From: Asterias amurensis | Lineage: Eukaryota > Echinodermata > Asteroidea > Forcipulatida > Asteriidae | NCBI RefSeq assembly: GCF_032118995.1 | Contig: NC_092650.1 | Location: 17,479,501 to 17,543,500, forward strand | DNA: 64,000 nucleotides | Reading direction: 5' to 3' | Shown here: one piece after another, positions 36,352 through 47,796 of the stretch | Position numbering within the stretch: position 1 is the first letter of the stretch | How the letters are laid out: every line of letters starts with the position of its first letter | Program-made: the position numbers and the translations under genes | The notes under the pieces: model-generated | The model's input: only the letters and a program-made list of their open reading frames with translations | What the model was told of the DNA's origin: nothing | Database searches by the model: none

Positions 36352-36722
36352 TTAAAGGCATGGACGCCTTTGGTAAATGTCGAGGACCAGTCTTCTCACT
36401 TGGTGTATAATACCAACATATGCATAAAATAACAAACCTGTGAAAATTTATGGACTCAATTGGTCATCGAAGTTGCAATGGATTAATAATAATATATACA
36501 AAAACATGTTGCACGGTGCTTTAAGATGCCTAAAAAAGGCCTCAGGCCAGAAATATTCTACCATTGAGGAAGAAAAAACCTCTTTCTCAGATTTTAAGTA
36601 CTTCAGAGGGAGCCGTTTCTCACAATATTGTATACTATCAACAGCTCTCAATTACTCGTTACCAAGAAGTTTGTATGCTAACAATTATTTTGAGTATTAC
36701 CAATAGTGTCCAATGCCTTTAA
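36352..36722 (-). mobile_element. TK1 MITE, subfamily 2
   Basis: TTAAAGGCATGGACGCC to AATAGTGTCCAATGCCTTTAA. It has the GATGCCTAAAAAAGGCCTC middle. Confidence 0.85.
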
Positions 36723-36999
36723 TATACTGATAGAATTTCCAAAATTAATTTCTATCTGATTCAAAACGAGGAGGACCTTTGCAGATGGAAATGCACTTTT
36801 TACCGAGTGAATTTACTGAATTAATTTTCACCTTTTTTTTATCTCGTTTAACGACACAGTAACAAAAATGACACACTTTCAATTATATTTTATGCATGCA
36901 TAAACAAAAAGTGCGATGCATCACACTACACGCTTAAAGTGAACTTGTTCCTAAATCCAATGACGTAGCTCAGCTTTAAAGGGGCAATCCACGGCTTAA

Positions 37000-37198
37000 A
37001 GTTACATAGGCCTACAGTTGCTTTAAAGCACAAACAGTAGCTAAGCACACACAAAATATGCTCATCAAAATAAGGTTACAAGCGCAGCTATAGCCAAACT
37101 GTGTTCATAGTCACAGGTACCATCTGTGACTGATATCCTGCTCTTTTTTGCTTAGCAGAAAATGTCTAACATTTTATTTATGTTTTAGCTCAATGAAG
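37000..37198. mobile_element. Degraded PD copy
   Basis: AGTAGCTAAGCACACAC and GCTTAGCAGAAAATG are recognisable. The ends are weak. Confidence 0.45.
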
Positions 37199-37199
37199 C

Positions 37200-37396
37200 G
37201 GGGCCCAATTTCATAGATGCGTATAGAAAGTACATAAGCATAACACAATCTTGCAACCAAAATAAGTTTACCAGTGAGCCAAAATACCGGTATATACATT
37301 TCACAGTTTGCAACTGGTAGCCTGCTAGTTTTTGCTTAGCAGGAATTAGTTAAGCAACATTCTCTGCTTACGTAGTAGCTCAAAGAAATTGGGCCG
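37200..37396. mobile_element. PD MITE
   Basis: GGGGCCCAATTTCATAGATGC against CTCAAAGAAATTGGGCC. It abuts the degraded copy to its left. Confidence 0.7.
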
Positions 37397-39017
37397 AGCT
37401 GGTCTTTGTACTTTTATAGCTCAAAAATATTACTGGACCATAACTCGTCTGGACAATCCGCACAATATACGTTCATTCTCTATTTTTATTTGATGAAGTT
37501 TGAGAAGAAGTTTTGGCCTTGAAGTGTGCAACAGTCCAATGTGTGTGAATGTCTGCTGGACTTTTTTATATACAGTAGTTGTGATCTATAGACGATGTGA
37601 CCTGTGACATCACATGTTTACAAAAAGAGCCACCAAGCCTGGACTTCCTGCAGGCACGATTTGTACACAGCACAATGGAAGAAAACATAAAATCTTATAT
37701 CTGATGGAGATTGCACTGTCCACAATTCTTATCAACTTTTGGTATGATAAAAAGGGGCACATCTCAAAACTTGTCCAGCTTTTACTTTCATAACTCTTGG
37801 ATTTATGAGGAAATTATGACACAAAATGTAAACTTTCTCATATTAACAGTACATTATCTTGCCTGCCAGACTAAAGAAAGCCAAAGAATGTACAAGGTCA
37901 CACTTAATGTAAACAAAGGTCACATTGTCTATATTGGCTCATTCATTAATATAACAAATACAATATATCCCAGTCTACATAATCATGCATTTTGCCTGAT
38001 CAGTTATTCAGGAAATTTGTTCTGGTGTCAAGTTTATAAAAAAATGAGCTTTTTAATTAATTCCCCCGCATATCCCAGCAAATTATGTAGTCTTAAGGTA
38101 ATAGGAAATGTACTCTCGAAGTCATACCAATTTCTCTATATATTAAAAAAAAAATTAAAAAAACTTAATATGAGAAAACATAATATTGACTTTGTTGGTG
38201 CAAAAACTATTCCAGCTTAGGTCATTCACCCCAGTAAACGAAAGAGACCATTCCCAAACTTAGTATCACTGCAAGTTTAAGTTCTTAGAACTTTAGTTTT
38301 GGTACTACAGGTAGGCCTAAATAAAAAGGATTTTTGTTGTTTTATTAAACCACAGCTTTGTTTAACCGTTCAATTATAATATGCTGTTGAATATTCAGCG
38401 ATCTGGTAAGATTAAACGCGCTGCTTTTTTTCCAGGTTTATTAAATTGTGATGCACCCTGAAATAGCCCCTGAGTCCAGGGCTTGCTCCCCTGGTCAGAT
38501 TTCACAGTCTCCAGTTATTTGCAGATCTGTAACCCTTTGGTTTAAATTAAATTGCCAGCAAACAGCAGTATTGTTACAGTGCTTCTCCAACCATAAGCCT
38601 ACAGGTAGAGAAAATAACTGCAAGCAAACACGTCGCGTTAATTGCCACTCTAAAATGTGTTTTACGACAAAAGAAATCACACTGGATTGTAGCGAGTGAC
38701 CTGTAGTTTTATTTTTGTATTTTTGTAGAGAGGAATATATAAAGAGCTTGGGTATTTTTCTCGTCATCGAAGTTAAGTTGTCAAACTGAATTTTCCACCG
38801 ATATGTTTCGTACAATGTCGCTTTATCTGCTGAGCATAGAGTACAGTCCTGTGACTAAAAGCTTTTTCAACCGTAAACCTATACATACATGGCCACTTAC
38901 TGAGCAGTGTTACAAGCAACCAAAACAAACCAAAAATGTTATAATGCATCCCTGAGTATTTGCGAGCTTCAGGGTTTGGCCGTGGAACCAGCGGGGGAAG
39001 AGTGGGTATATACTCAC
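37397..39017. other. No supported gene; longest chance frame
   Basis: The longest plus-strand frame of the window (37711-38220, 169 codons) lies here. It is AT-rich, has no recognised domain and ends in a lysine run, so I do not call it a gene. Confidence 0.4.
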
Positions 39018-39120
39018 CAAGGATGAGGACTAGGGCGATAAGGACTCCTCCAAGACGCCTTGAGTCCCCCGTGCCTCCTAAAAAATGCTCCCGGCACTCC
39101 ATGCAGAGTTTCTTCATCAT
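39018..39120 (-). CDS. APCDD1: APCDD1-like gene, first coding exon
   Basis: The minus-strand ATG at 39120 opens MMKKLCMECREHF, then LGGTGDSRR, then a hydrophobic run LGGVLIALVLIL, and ends one base into a codon at a strong GTGAGTATA donor. Joined to the exon at 27232, the split codon becomes Val and the run continues LVLSMVSA before EP. That gives a complete signal peptide or signal anchor of about 19 residues spanning the junction. In-phase joining plus completion of the hydrophobic core is the main evidence that the two exons belong together. The long basic and Cys-containing lead of 22 residues is unusual for a cleaved signal peptide; M2 or M7 could be alternative starts. Confidence 0.6.
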
Positions 39121-39480
39121 GTTCGTTGCCTCTTCTTATTTCGTCTTCCAACTTAATTTTCCGCCGGTTCTCGTCTCCCGGGCTCTCGCTTGTCGCCTCC
39201 AGCCGGTATTGTCCCGTACAAGGCGCCGGCTATTGTCACCGATTGTCCCGCGGAGCTTTTGTGTGAGTAATCCCCACAAAACCAGATAGATAACGCTATC
39301 CGGTCATTTCTAACCGTTGACTGCTTCTCAGAGCTGCTTAAAATGCAGAAGTATTCCAAATTGCAGGAGGGGAAATAAACCAACACAAAAAACACACACA
39401 CGTCATAAAATTTATTGCCCGAGATGTTACGACTAAACGCTGATTGCTTGCGAAACACTCACGGGGTACTGCGCTGCCAA
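39121..39480 (-). promoter_or_regulatory. CpG-rich leader and probable promoter of the APCDD1-like gene
   Basis: Directly upstream (minus sense) of the first exon, the sequence is distinctly richer in CG dinucleotides (39160-39260) than anything nearby, as often seen at animal promoters. No TATA box at a convincing distance was found. The transcription start is not determined. Confidence 0.4.
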
Positions 39481-40480
39481 ATCACCGGCAGTAAACTTGC
39501 TCTGCGACCCACCAATAAAACAAAATAAAAACCGTGATAAGTTCTTGCTCATCAAACATACAAAGATCCACACGGTACTGTCAGCTGGACACCGCGTCCA
39601 CACATCTGTAAAGTTACTCCACGTTATAAGTGTGCGTCTGGTGTAACCGATACTCCTTTATTGATAGCCGGGCATACTCTACTTCTGTCAGCAATCAGTG
39701 CTTACAAATCACGGAGGAGGGATCACAGCTTAGCAACGAGGGGTCCAATGGTGGCAACAGAGTGCTTTCTTAAGAGCAGAGATAAGATAACAAACTTCAT
39801 AGAATGCAATGCTCGGTTGTCGGATTTTTAGCAGCAGCGAGTGCCGCAATTTGCTCCGGTGGTGGTGGTGGTGCTGATAAGTTGCATCTGGGAAAAATAA
39901 TGCAGAATCACAACGATTCACTTTTCTCCAAGAGATGAACTTATTTTGTACAATCGGCTATTGTTATCCACTGGTGTAGTATCATTTCCCCTTAAAAAAA
40001 AGCTGTAAATATCAGAATATCCTTCAAGATCCAACACCACGAAATATTAATCGACGTCCTCTTAAGCAAATCCCACTACAGTCGAGAGCAGCGCAGCACA
40101 CAGCGTCCTCTACCACCACATCGCCTTGATATATCCAATATTGTAAAAAATGTAGTCCCATATCAACATTGATTGGGATTATTATTTTTTTCCCTCAGCG
40201 GCCGGCCTCTCAAAACCCATAGCCACATACAGCCCCGGCTTCAAATCAAGGGTCGAGTTAAGCTATGCTTGAATTGGTGCCACAACGTGGACGGACATGC
40301 GTAGGGTTTCGTTACGTCTCTCTATCAATGGTTCCGCGAGGGGGTGGTTCTACGCATGCACGAGAAGTTCAGTCGGTGACTTGATCACTGCGGTGTGTTT
40401 GAATGGGAACTGCCCGTGCGAACTGGGGATCTATCTAGCCCCTCGCGACAGAATGATTTACATTGTCCCAAATCGCCGTC
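39481..40480. other. No gene seen
   Basis: Sequence upstream of the inferred promoter, with a short GGTGGTGGTGGTG run at about 39859. It may hold enhancer sites that cannot be judged by eye. Confidence 0.35.
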
Positions 40481-40866
40481 TTAAAGCTAGTGGGCACTAT
40501 TGGAAATGGTTAAAGACCAGTCTTCTCACTTGTTGTATCTCATCATATACATAAAATAACAAACCTGTGAAGATTTGAGCTCAATCGGTCTTCAGAGTTG
40601 CGAGATAATAATAAAAGAAAAACACCCTTGTCACACGAAGTTGTGTGCTTTCAGATGCTTGATTTCGAGACCTCAAATTCTAAATCTGAGGTCTCGAAAC
40701 CAAAATTCGTGGAAGATTAATTATTTCTCAAAAACTACGTTACTTCAGAGGGAGCCGTTTCTCACAATGATTTATACTATCAACAGCTCCCCATTAATCG
40801 TTACCAAATAAGGTTTTATGCTAATAATTATTTTGAGTAATTACCAATAGTGTCCACTGCCTTTAA
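40481..40866 (-). mobile_element. TK1 MITE, subfamily 1
   Basis: TTAAAGCTAGTGGGCACTATTGG to AATAGTGTCCACTGCCTTTAA. The inner palindrome CTCAAATTCTAAATCTGAGG is well kept. A PD copy starts within 5 bp of its right end. Confidence 0.9.
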
Positions 40867-40869
40867 GAC

Positions 40870-41064
40870 CTGGGCACAATTTCATAGTAGACATGCCTAA
40901 GTATAAAAAGTAGCTAAGCATAACAAAGCCATGCTTTACCAGAATAAAGGTAGGCCCCTACCAGCCAGCGCAACTTACATGCTGGTACCCTGATCCTGCT
41001 CAAGCTTAGAGAAAGGACATAGTTATATTAGGCATTTTACTGCAGCTCGTTGAAAATTTGACCC
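40870..41064. mobile_element. PD MITE, diverged
   Basis: TGGGCACAATTTCATAGTAG against CTCGTTGAAAATTTGACCCA, abutting TK1. Confidence 0.65.
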
Positions 41065-41596
41065 AGCACAACCTGTATTATACATTTTGTTATAATATAA
41101 TAGTTAGCCCATGGAGGTAGAAATTAATTTCACTTTCATGTAAACCATCCAGTTTGCCTTTTGATTTTCCCGTCATACTCATATACCCAACATATCGGGC
41201 CAACCGGCACTGCTAGGCCTATTCTGTGCAGTGCAACAATCAACTTTTGATTTGGTGGTCATCATTCAATAGAATTTTCAAGAACAAAAAAGTGTAGCAA
41301 CATGTTTAAACATTGCTCTACGGTTGAGATGGTGCTCATTTATTATGTGGTAATCAACGTGGGCATGGTTTATGGGGTCTAGGCTGGGCCTATACAATTT
41401 CTTTAACTTCCTCAAGTATTTCAGACGTAAACCTATTATTATGTATTAGTGGTATGAAACCAATGATGCCTCACAAGTTAATTAGTTTACCCTCACTAAC
41501 TGGGAAACGTGTTCACTCTGCTGCCCGCAGATGGGTATTGAAACATGTGAGTGTGTGCTAATTACGTGCACTATCCTTGTACGAAAATAAATTGTG
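41065..41596. other. No gene seen
   Basis: AT-rich unique sequence. Confidence 0.4.
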
Positions 41597-41977
41597 GTAA
41601 AAGTAGTGGACACTATTGGTAATGTATTACTCAAAATAACTATCAGCATAAAACCTCACTTGGTAACGAGTAATGGGGAGAGGTTGACAGTATAAAACAT
41701 TGTGAGAAACGGCTCCCTCTGAAGTGACGTAGTTTTTGAGAAAGAAGTACATTTCCACGAATTTGATTTCGAGACCTCAAGTTAAGAATTTGAGGTCTCG
41801 AAATCAAACATCTGAGAGCACACAACTTCGTGTGACAAGTTTTTTTTTCTTTTATCTCGCAACTCCGACGACCAATCAAGCTCAATTTTTCACAGGTTTG
41901 TTATTTGATGCATATGTTGAGATACACCAAGTGAGAAGACTGGTCTTTGACAATACAATAGTGTCAAGTTTCTTTAA
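41597..41977 (+). mobile_element. TK1 MITE, subfamily 1
   Basis: The left end is slightly decayed (AAGTAGTGGACACTATTGG); the right is AATAGTGTCAAGTTTCTTTAA. Confidence 0.88.
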
Positions 41978-41995
41978 ATTGCTCAGAGACACATT

Positions 41996-42078
41996 CTGAC
42001 GAGTGGGACTCGAACCCACACTCTGTTTATCATGATGATCAGAAACACCAGGGGTTTGAGTCCGGTGCTCATCTCGGC
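41996..42078 (-). mobile_element. tRNA-headed SINE fragment
   Basis: The reverse strand reads GAGTGTGGGTTCGAGTCCCAC, a B box. An A-box-like GGCCGAGATGAGCAC precedes it at the expected side. Confidence 0.55.
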
Positions 42079-44327
42079 CAAGACGCATTGCGAATCTTCG
42101 GTTACTTCCACAGACACTGAAACTACTTTTACAAAATAACAATGAAGGAATATAAGTAGATTCGAAATAACCATCCCGCAGGCCCAACTTCAGTTTTGAA
42201 TTGACAAGGATTCAAGCAAAGGTTCTATTAGGTTCTTAGTTCGAGAAGAACAACTTCTTTATTGTAACAATATTATCAGGCATGTAATAAAATAATTAAC
42301 GAGGTATTAAGTTATCCACCGACCATAAAAGTCCTCGAACAAAATCAGAATAATGTTTACATTTCTACCACACAATGCAAATAGTTAGCACTGATTTTCA
42401 AAATCAGTGGTCCATAAAAAGAAAATGCAATAAGACAAAGAGGGCGCTGTTGAACTTTGCGATAGAATAAAAAACGGGATGCACAAACGGTATGGTCGGG
42501 TACCAGTTTAGGAATTAGTCGCATTTAAAATGCTATAAATTTAGATGGTGCCCAACAATACACACAAATACGCCTCCAAATGCTGCCCTCATCGTTCTAG
42601 CTAACCATTCGGCCAGTTGCACGTGGTTCTTCGGCGAGGTAAGACGTCCTTAAAAAGTAACGGGGCCAGAGAGTGATTATGATGCATCTTTTTCTGCCTT
42701 CAGTTTTGGATTTTGAATTATTTTGTGCTTATTCTCACTTGTGTACTTCTGCCTAAAGCTTTGTATTGTATAATTTGTTTACTGGTATGGTTTTATGGGT
42801 TTTATTTGGATTTTGGGACCATCAGTCAGTCACCTTGTCCTTGCATTTTTTCAATGTTGGATTGGAAATTGGAGTGACGCAAATTCCTTTTTTCACTTGC
42901 CAACGAACGACGAATACGCGCTGGCTTGGCTGACCTTGATTTTTTCACGATTACGAATAAGATCGGTAATTAATTGATTTTTTAGCTTTTTTATTAAATA
43001 TCCCAACCTTGGCCACATCTGGCCCACTTTTTCTTTAGCTTAGGCCTAAGTAAATGGTTGGGCATTATTTATATTTATTTTATTTATAGTTTTGTACTTT
43101 TTTGAACATGTTGATTGTTGTTGGCAGGGTCCTCCTGTTCAAAGAAATGGAAGTGCAAGGCCAGATTTTCGTCATGAGTTCAACCCTCCGCCATGTTCGT
43201 GGCCTGAAATTCCAGGCCTTGCTTTTTACTTGTAACCCTACAAAATTGGAAGAAGGTTTCCCTATTTTTATCAACAAATTGGTTGCGATCATATTGGCAT
43301 GATTGGGACATAAAATAGCGCAGTTTTTGAGTAAAAACACCTGCATGCTCATCATGGTCATTGCTCCTGTGAGTGTGAGGCTGTGTTCACAAATGGCTCA
43401 ACTTGGCTCTACTAGATAAGTTGCGATTCTGGAAGTTGTAACCCTCCTCCCGACGGCCGCCAGGCCGAAACGGAGGGTTACGAGATTCTCACGAGCGGCA
43501 AACGACAATTTGGTCCAACAAGTATAATTTCGACAGCTAGTCGCCAGATTTGCCCCATTTTTACCACTTACAAAAATCATGACGCAAATTTTAAGGGCAC
43601 GAACTTGATCCTCAACGTCTAACGAACACTCAAAACACCATTGGGAAAATACTTTTGAAGAAAAGGTACTAAAACTTAACAGATCCCATCGCTTTGAAAA
43701 TTAAATATGCTTTTTTTTGGCACCCTTTGTGAAGAGGTGAACCAACGCAGTGCGTTGGCGCCATATTATGAGTGAACGGCGGGCATTGTTAATGGACAGC
43801 TCACTGCCACTGCCTTGTAACACCCCTTTCACAGAATGGTTTAGTCCAACTTGGTGGTTGCAAAGCGATGCGACAGGTTCAAAATATAAACCTGGGAATT
43901 TGCTCCGGGATCTGACAAGTTTGCAAAATATCAATTTGCTCAAGGTTATTTATATTCTAATTTAAAATTACAGCCTTTGGGATTGCCCTCTCAAAATACA
44001 GCATCGTTGTCCCACGAGGGGGTTAACAACTACCGTGTCTACAGCTAAGCATAGACCCCTTTAATGTGACGTCACTCGCTGGGGTCAAAGGAGACAAATG
44101 ATTGGACGATTGCTGTTCTTTGTGCATGAAGACTTGCGCGTCGGTGAAGCGTTTCGCGTTATGCAAGGGGTCTTTTACCAAATGTATACAGTCTGTCTGG
44201 AGTCTGACTGAGAATGCAGCTTGCACACTTTGTCGGACTCCAGTCCTGACTCCCTTTGTATGAAGCTCACTTAACGAGCTGTAGCTGCCACATTAGATCA
44301 AGTGCATTTTACCAAGTTTTACAACAG
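42079..44327. other. No supported gene over 2.2 kb
   Basis: An inverted GTAACCCTCC and GGAGGGTTAC pair at 43438-43490 forms a small hairpin with GC-rich inner sequence. Around 43130 there is an acceptor-like TTGGCAG followed by an open frame of about 60 codons, but no donor or homology supports an exon. Confidence 0.35.
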
Positions 44328-44717
44328 TTAAAGGAACACGTTGCCTTGGATCGGACGAGTTGGTCAAAACAAAAGCGTTTGTAACCGTTTTTTATATAAT
44401 GCATATGGTTGGAAAGATGTTTTAAAAGTAGAATACAATGATCTACACAAGTTTGCCTCGAAATTGCGTGGTTTTCCTTCTACTGTGCGAACTAACACGT
44501 TCGGCCATTTATGGGAGTCAAAATTTTGACCCCCATAAATGGCCGACGTGTTAGTCGACGAGGTAAAGGGAAAACCACGCAATTTTGAGGCATGTTTGTG
44601 TGGATCATTGTATTCTACTTTTACAAGATCTTTCCAGCCATATGCATTTTATAAAAAACGGTTGCAAACGCTTTCCGAAGACCAACTCGACCGATCCAAG
44701 GCAACGTGTTCCTTTAA
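44328..44717. mobile_element. TK2 palindromic MITE
   Basis: TTAAAGGAACACGTTGCC to GGCAACGTGTTCCTTTAA, third copy, about 1 kb upstream of the snoRNA host gene. Confidence 0.9.
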
Positions 44718-45688
44718 AGGGACAGTTACAAAAAAAAACATAAGTTGAAAGCCAATTCTTCCCAGACTTCAGCTGAGTCTGGGAGAAGTCATGGTCTTGA
44801 AAGCCCTAGTGGGCTATCTGGAGCATTCTTCTATGGTTTTCTCTTCATGAATATATATATAGAAACGCAACTTGTGCGGGCCCGCTATACTAGCTTTTGC
44901 ATTTTAAGAATCCTGCTGAAACTTGAGTCTGATAAATGTCCGTCCTTTTTGTCTCCTAGATCATTTCATGACGAATAGTTTGAACATTCAAGAGTGATGA
45001 CTCCGTGCAGAATAGCAGCTGGTTTGAAAACTGCTGGAGGTTTCAAAATGATCAGCACAAATATCTGCCAGCCTGTCTATAAATCAAATGTAAGAATGTT
45101 ATTTTAAGATGATTTCAATGATGCATTTTGAGAGTTTACTTTTATTATGTATTCCAAGGAAATATCTGCCAGCCTGTCTACAAATCAAATGTTAAAATTT
45201 TATTTTAAGATGATTTCAATTATGCTTTTCTGATATGTTTTCCGAGGACCGAGCTTGTCCAACAATTTAGCGCAGCAAAAATTGTTGACTGCGCTTATTT
45301 TGTGCACACTGAATGCCAATAACAAGTAGCATATAGTAATTTTTGAGTATTAACTGACGCAGTTTTTGTAGCATTCTGCTCTGCTATACAGGGGTAATCA
45401 TTCACTATATCAGTTTTGTTTCACCTTTCAGAGATATGGATAAGCAGATATTTTTCATAAACCAACGGCAGTGTTGGTTTATGAAAATTATGCCCTTTGT
45501 TAACCTCGCCTTGTTGAATTATGTTTACTTTAAATGCAAAACACTCGGATTTCGGAGAAAAAAAAACATTTGCCTTGCAGGAAGGTTTAACAACAAATAT
45601 ATCAACTTGTGACACTAATACATATCAAAGTTCAAGCAATTAATATCAATCTTGTTTGTTTCATTTTTTGATAGGTTGTTTTTGACAG
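44718..45688. other. Upstream region of the snoRNA host gene, with a tandem pair
   Basis: Two copies of a unit beginning AAATATCTGCCAGCCTGTCTA (about 45058 and 45160; period about 102 bp) are followed by AAATCAAATGT and TTATTTTAAGATGATTTCAAT. The promoter of the host gene should be here, but its start was not identified; host genes often start in a pyrimidine tract. Confidence 0.45.
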
Positions 45689-46017
45689 TAGCGGAAAATG
45701 TCGTCGGAAGCAGCTGTTCTTTGATGTTTGCAAACGACCAACCGATAAATAATCAACATCAGAAATGACAACTCAAAGTAAGAACTTCTTTCATTTAAGA
45801 GTCTTTTTGCATGAAAATGATTCTTGAAAAATAAAGCAAAATAGTTAATGTGGAGTTGACCTGTCCCAGATTAATTAAAAGTGGCACTCTGACTTTGTTG
45901 AGACAGAATCTTGGATTGACTCTAAGATCTTGGTAGGCAACAAAACCACAGGCTTTTATTTTCTTCCGGAGTTTGTGAAGAATGCAACCTTTTCTGCTTG
46001 TTTCCGGCTCATAAGAT

Positions 46018-46113
46018 GTGGTGTTTCAGTGACGATACAAAAGCTCGCCGCTTTGAGCTTTTTGGAGCGCTGAAGACAGTTCTGTTTTTCGAAACGCCTC
46101 CGAGTTTCACCAC
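46018..46113 (+). ncRNA. Box C/D-like RNA candidate, 96 nt, copy a
   Basis: The terminal stem is GTGGTG with CACCAC. The C-box position holds GTGACGA (one off consensus) and the D-box position CCGA. An inner AAGCTC/GAGCTT hairpin follows the C box. It lies in the first intron. The weak boxes suggest it may be a decaying or non-functional copy of the element at 46449. Confidence 0.45.
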
Positions 46114-46224
46114 GATCTTTCAAATAAGAATGAAGTGCCGACGAAAAGGGGTTCAAATCATGGGTCAAAAGGTTGATCTGTTCTAAAATGCAAATTTTGT
46201 TTTCCTGTCTTCCATAATAAATAG

Positions 46225-46282
46225 GTAAATTTCTTGAAGACAAGGTTGGAAATAGTCATCCATGAAAGTTCCTCCTTAAATG
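46225..46282 (+). other. Host-gene exon from the repeated acceptor unit
   Basis: It follows CCATAATAAATAG and ends ATG before GTAAGAG. Its first 20 bases (GTAAATTTCTTGAAGAC) match the exon start at 46783 and the minisatellite between them, so these exons arose by local duplication. Confidence 0.55.
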
Positions 46283-46448
46283 GTAAGAGCCTTTTTTTTT
46301 TTTTTTTCTTGATTATTTGCTAAATGTGTTTTAAACGGGAGAAAAAAATACCACAAACTATTTGGAAAAAAAAATACCACAAACTATTTGGAAAAAAATT
46401 CACTCACTTCTTGCTAGTACTCTGAGACAAAAAATGCGTAGATAAGAT

Positions 46449-46544
46449 GTGGTGTGGCAGTGATGATACAAAAGCTCGCCGCTTTGAGCTTTTTGGAGCG
46501 TTGAAGACATTTCTGTTTTTCGAAACACCTCTGAGTTTCACCAC
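46449..46544 (+). ncRNA. Box C/D snoRNA candidate, 96 nt, copy b
   Basis: Identical layout to the 46018 copy, but with full consensus boxes: C box GTGATGA, D box CTGA, terminal stem GTGGTG/CACCAC. It lies in intron 2. At 96 nt it is longer than the guide snoRNAs nearby. I find no convincing rRNA match upstream of the D box (CGAAACACCT), so its target is unknown. U22, the long orphan C/D RNA of vertebrate UHG, is a possible analogue by position only. Confidence 0.6.
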
Positions 46545-46618
46545 AATCTTTCAAATAAGAATAAGGTCGACCAGTCAAATGGTTGATCTAGTCTTTAAAC
46601 AGAAGTTGGGGGGGGGGG

Positions 46619-46805
46619 TTCTTGTATTCCATGATGAACAAGTATATGTACTCAAAGATAAAAACATGTTTTCTTGTATTGTATGATGAATTGGTTAACT
46701 TCCTCGAAGATTAAACAAAATGTTTTCCATAATGATTAGGTAAATTTCGTCAAAGATAAAAACATGTTTTCTTGTATTCCAGGATGAACGGGTGAATTTC
46801 TTCAA
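46619..46805 (+). repeat. About 50-bp minisatellite carrying the exon acceptor
   Basis: Four imperfect units, each with TTCTTGTATTCCA or TTTTCCATAAT, then GATGAA or GATTAG, AATTTC or ACTTCC, and TCAAAGATAAAAACATG. The last unit supplies the polypyrimidine tract, AG and first bases of the exon at 46783. Confidence 0.75.
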
Positions 46806-47032
46806 AGGGAGATGATGAGATTGATGTGAAAACTTGGTGGCGCTTCCTAACATGGTAAGCCTTCGTTTTGTGTAATATTCAATATTATATGCAAAATGCT
46901 ACAGTATTTGAGTAATATTGACCTGTGGTGTAACTAACAATAGGGTTTTAATCTATATTAAAAAAAAAAGAAATAACTATGAAATCTGTGTGTTTCTCAG
47001 GCGGGTGAGCCAAAAACTTGAAGTATTGTTTG

Positions 47033-47109
47033 TTGGTCTGTGATGAATTAAAATAGACAAGCATATATCTGACAACTTGCTGCGGATGTATATTTTATTC
47101 TGAGACCAA
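47033..47109 (+). ncRNA. SNORD27: U27-like box C/D snoRNA, copy 1
   Basis: Terminal stem TTGGTC/GACCAA, box C GTGATGA (47040-47046), box D' CTGA (47069-47072), C'-like GCGGATG, box D CTGA (47100-47103). The guide ahead of D' is AGACAAGCATAT, complementary to ATATGCTTGTCT near the 5' end of 18S rRNA. Counting five nucleotides from D' puts 2'-O-methylation on 18S A27, the known U27 target. It lies in host intron 3, about 0.4 kb before the next exon. Confidence 0.9.
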
Positions 47110-47718
47110 TGAAAACAATCCAAGGTTTTCCCTTACAACTCTTTGAAATACTCTTCCACTGAACCTTCAGACTTGCTAGACTCGAGCTTCAAAACTGACC
47201 AGAAAAACCACTTGTTCAATCTGAACTTAAAGTATCGCTGAGCTGCCAACTTTTAATGAATCTTCAAAGAGCTCCCTGAAAGTTAACTAATCTTTCCATT
47301 TTCTGATGAACAAATTTGAAAATCTCTTTGGTTCTGGAATATTTTTTCTCCAGTTATGACTAAGTGTGCCACAGTACCTTGTGAAACGGATCTAGTGTTT
47401 CATTAACTTCCAAACCTGTCTTTAAAGTGTTTCCCTTTTAATTCCTTAAACACCACATTGTTGGATAAATGAGAAACTGTTGTCTAATATTCCAGTATGT
47501 TGTATTTTTTAATTGACAGGTACAACAGTTTTGTGCCGTCTGTTTCAGTAACATGTCAAAGCCTTATCAGACACTCCAGGTAAGTTTTTAGTAAGTTTTG
47601 AACTGTTTTCATTTGATTATCTATTGCAATTGATTCCAAAATGAAAAGCTAAAACGGGCTTTACTTCTGCTTGTCAGAATATCATTGTCATGGATTTGAA
47701 ATGGATTCTGAAGAAGAC

Positions 47719-47796
47719 TGGCGAATGATGATCATCGTCCTTCGACTAACTGGATGTCTGATAATTGGCTCTGATGACCTGACGCCTTTCTGAACC
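47719..47796 (+). ncRNA. Box C/D snoRNA candidate, intron 4
   Basis: ATGATGA (47725-47731), CTGA (47758-47761), TGATGAC (47772-47778) and CTGA (47790-47793) are spaced as C, D', C' and D. The terminal stem is weak. Guides ahead of D' (ACTAACTGGATGT) and D (TGACGCCTTT) have no rRNA match that I can name. Confidence 0.45.

Larger units (their letters stand above)
27233..39017 (-). other. Inferred intron 1 of the APCDD1-like gene
   Basis: About 11.8 kb between the two coding exons, with a strong donor (CTTG then GTGAGTATA) and a CAG acceptor. It is packed with TK1, TK2 and PD copies and one long SINE. Large first introns near the signal-peptide exon are common. Confidence 0.55.

Noticed and set aside
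37711-38220. Longest plus-strand open frame (169 codons)
   Set aside because: AT-rich, lysine and asparagine runs, no domain, no splice or promoter context; long chance frames occur in AT-rich DNA.
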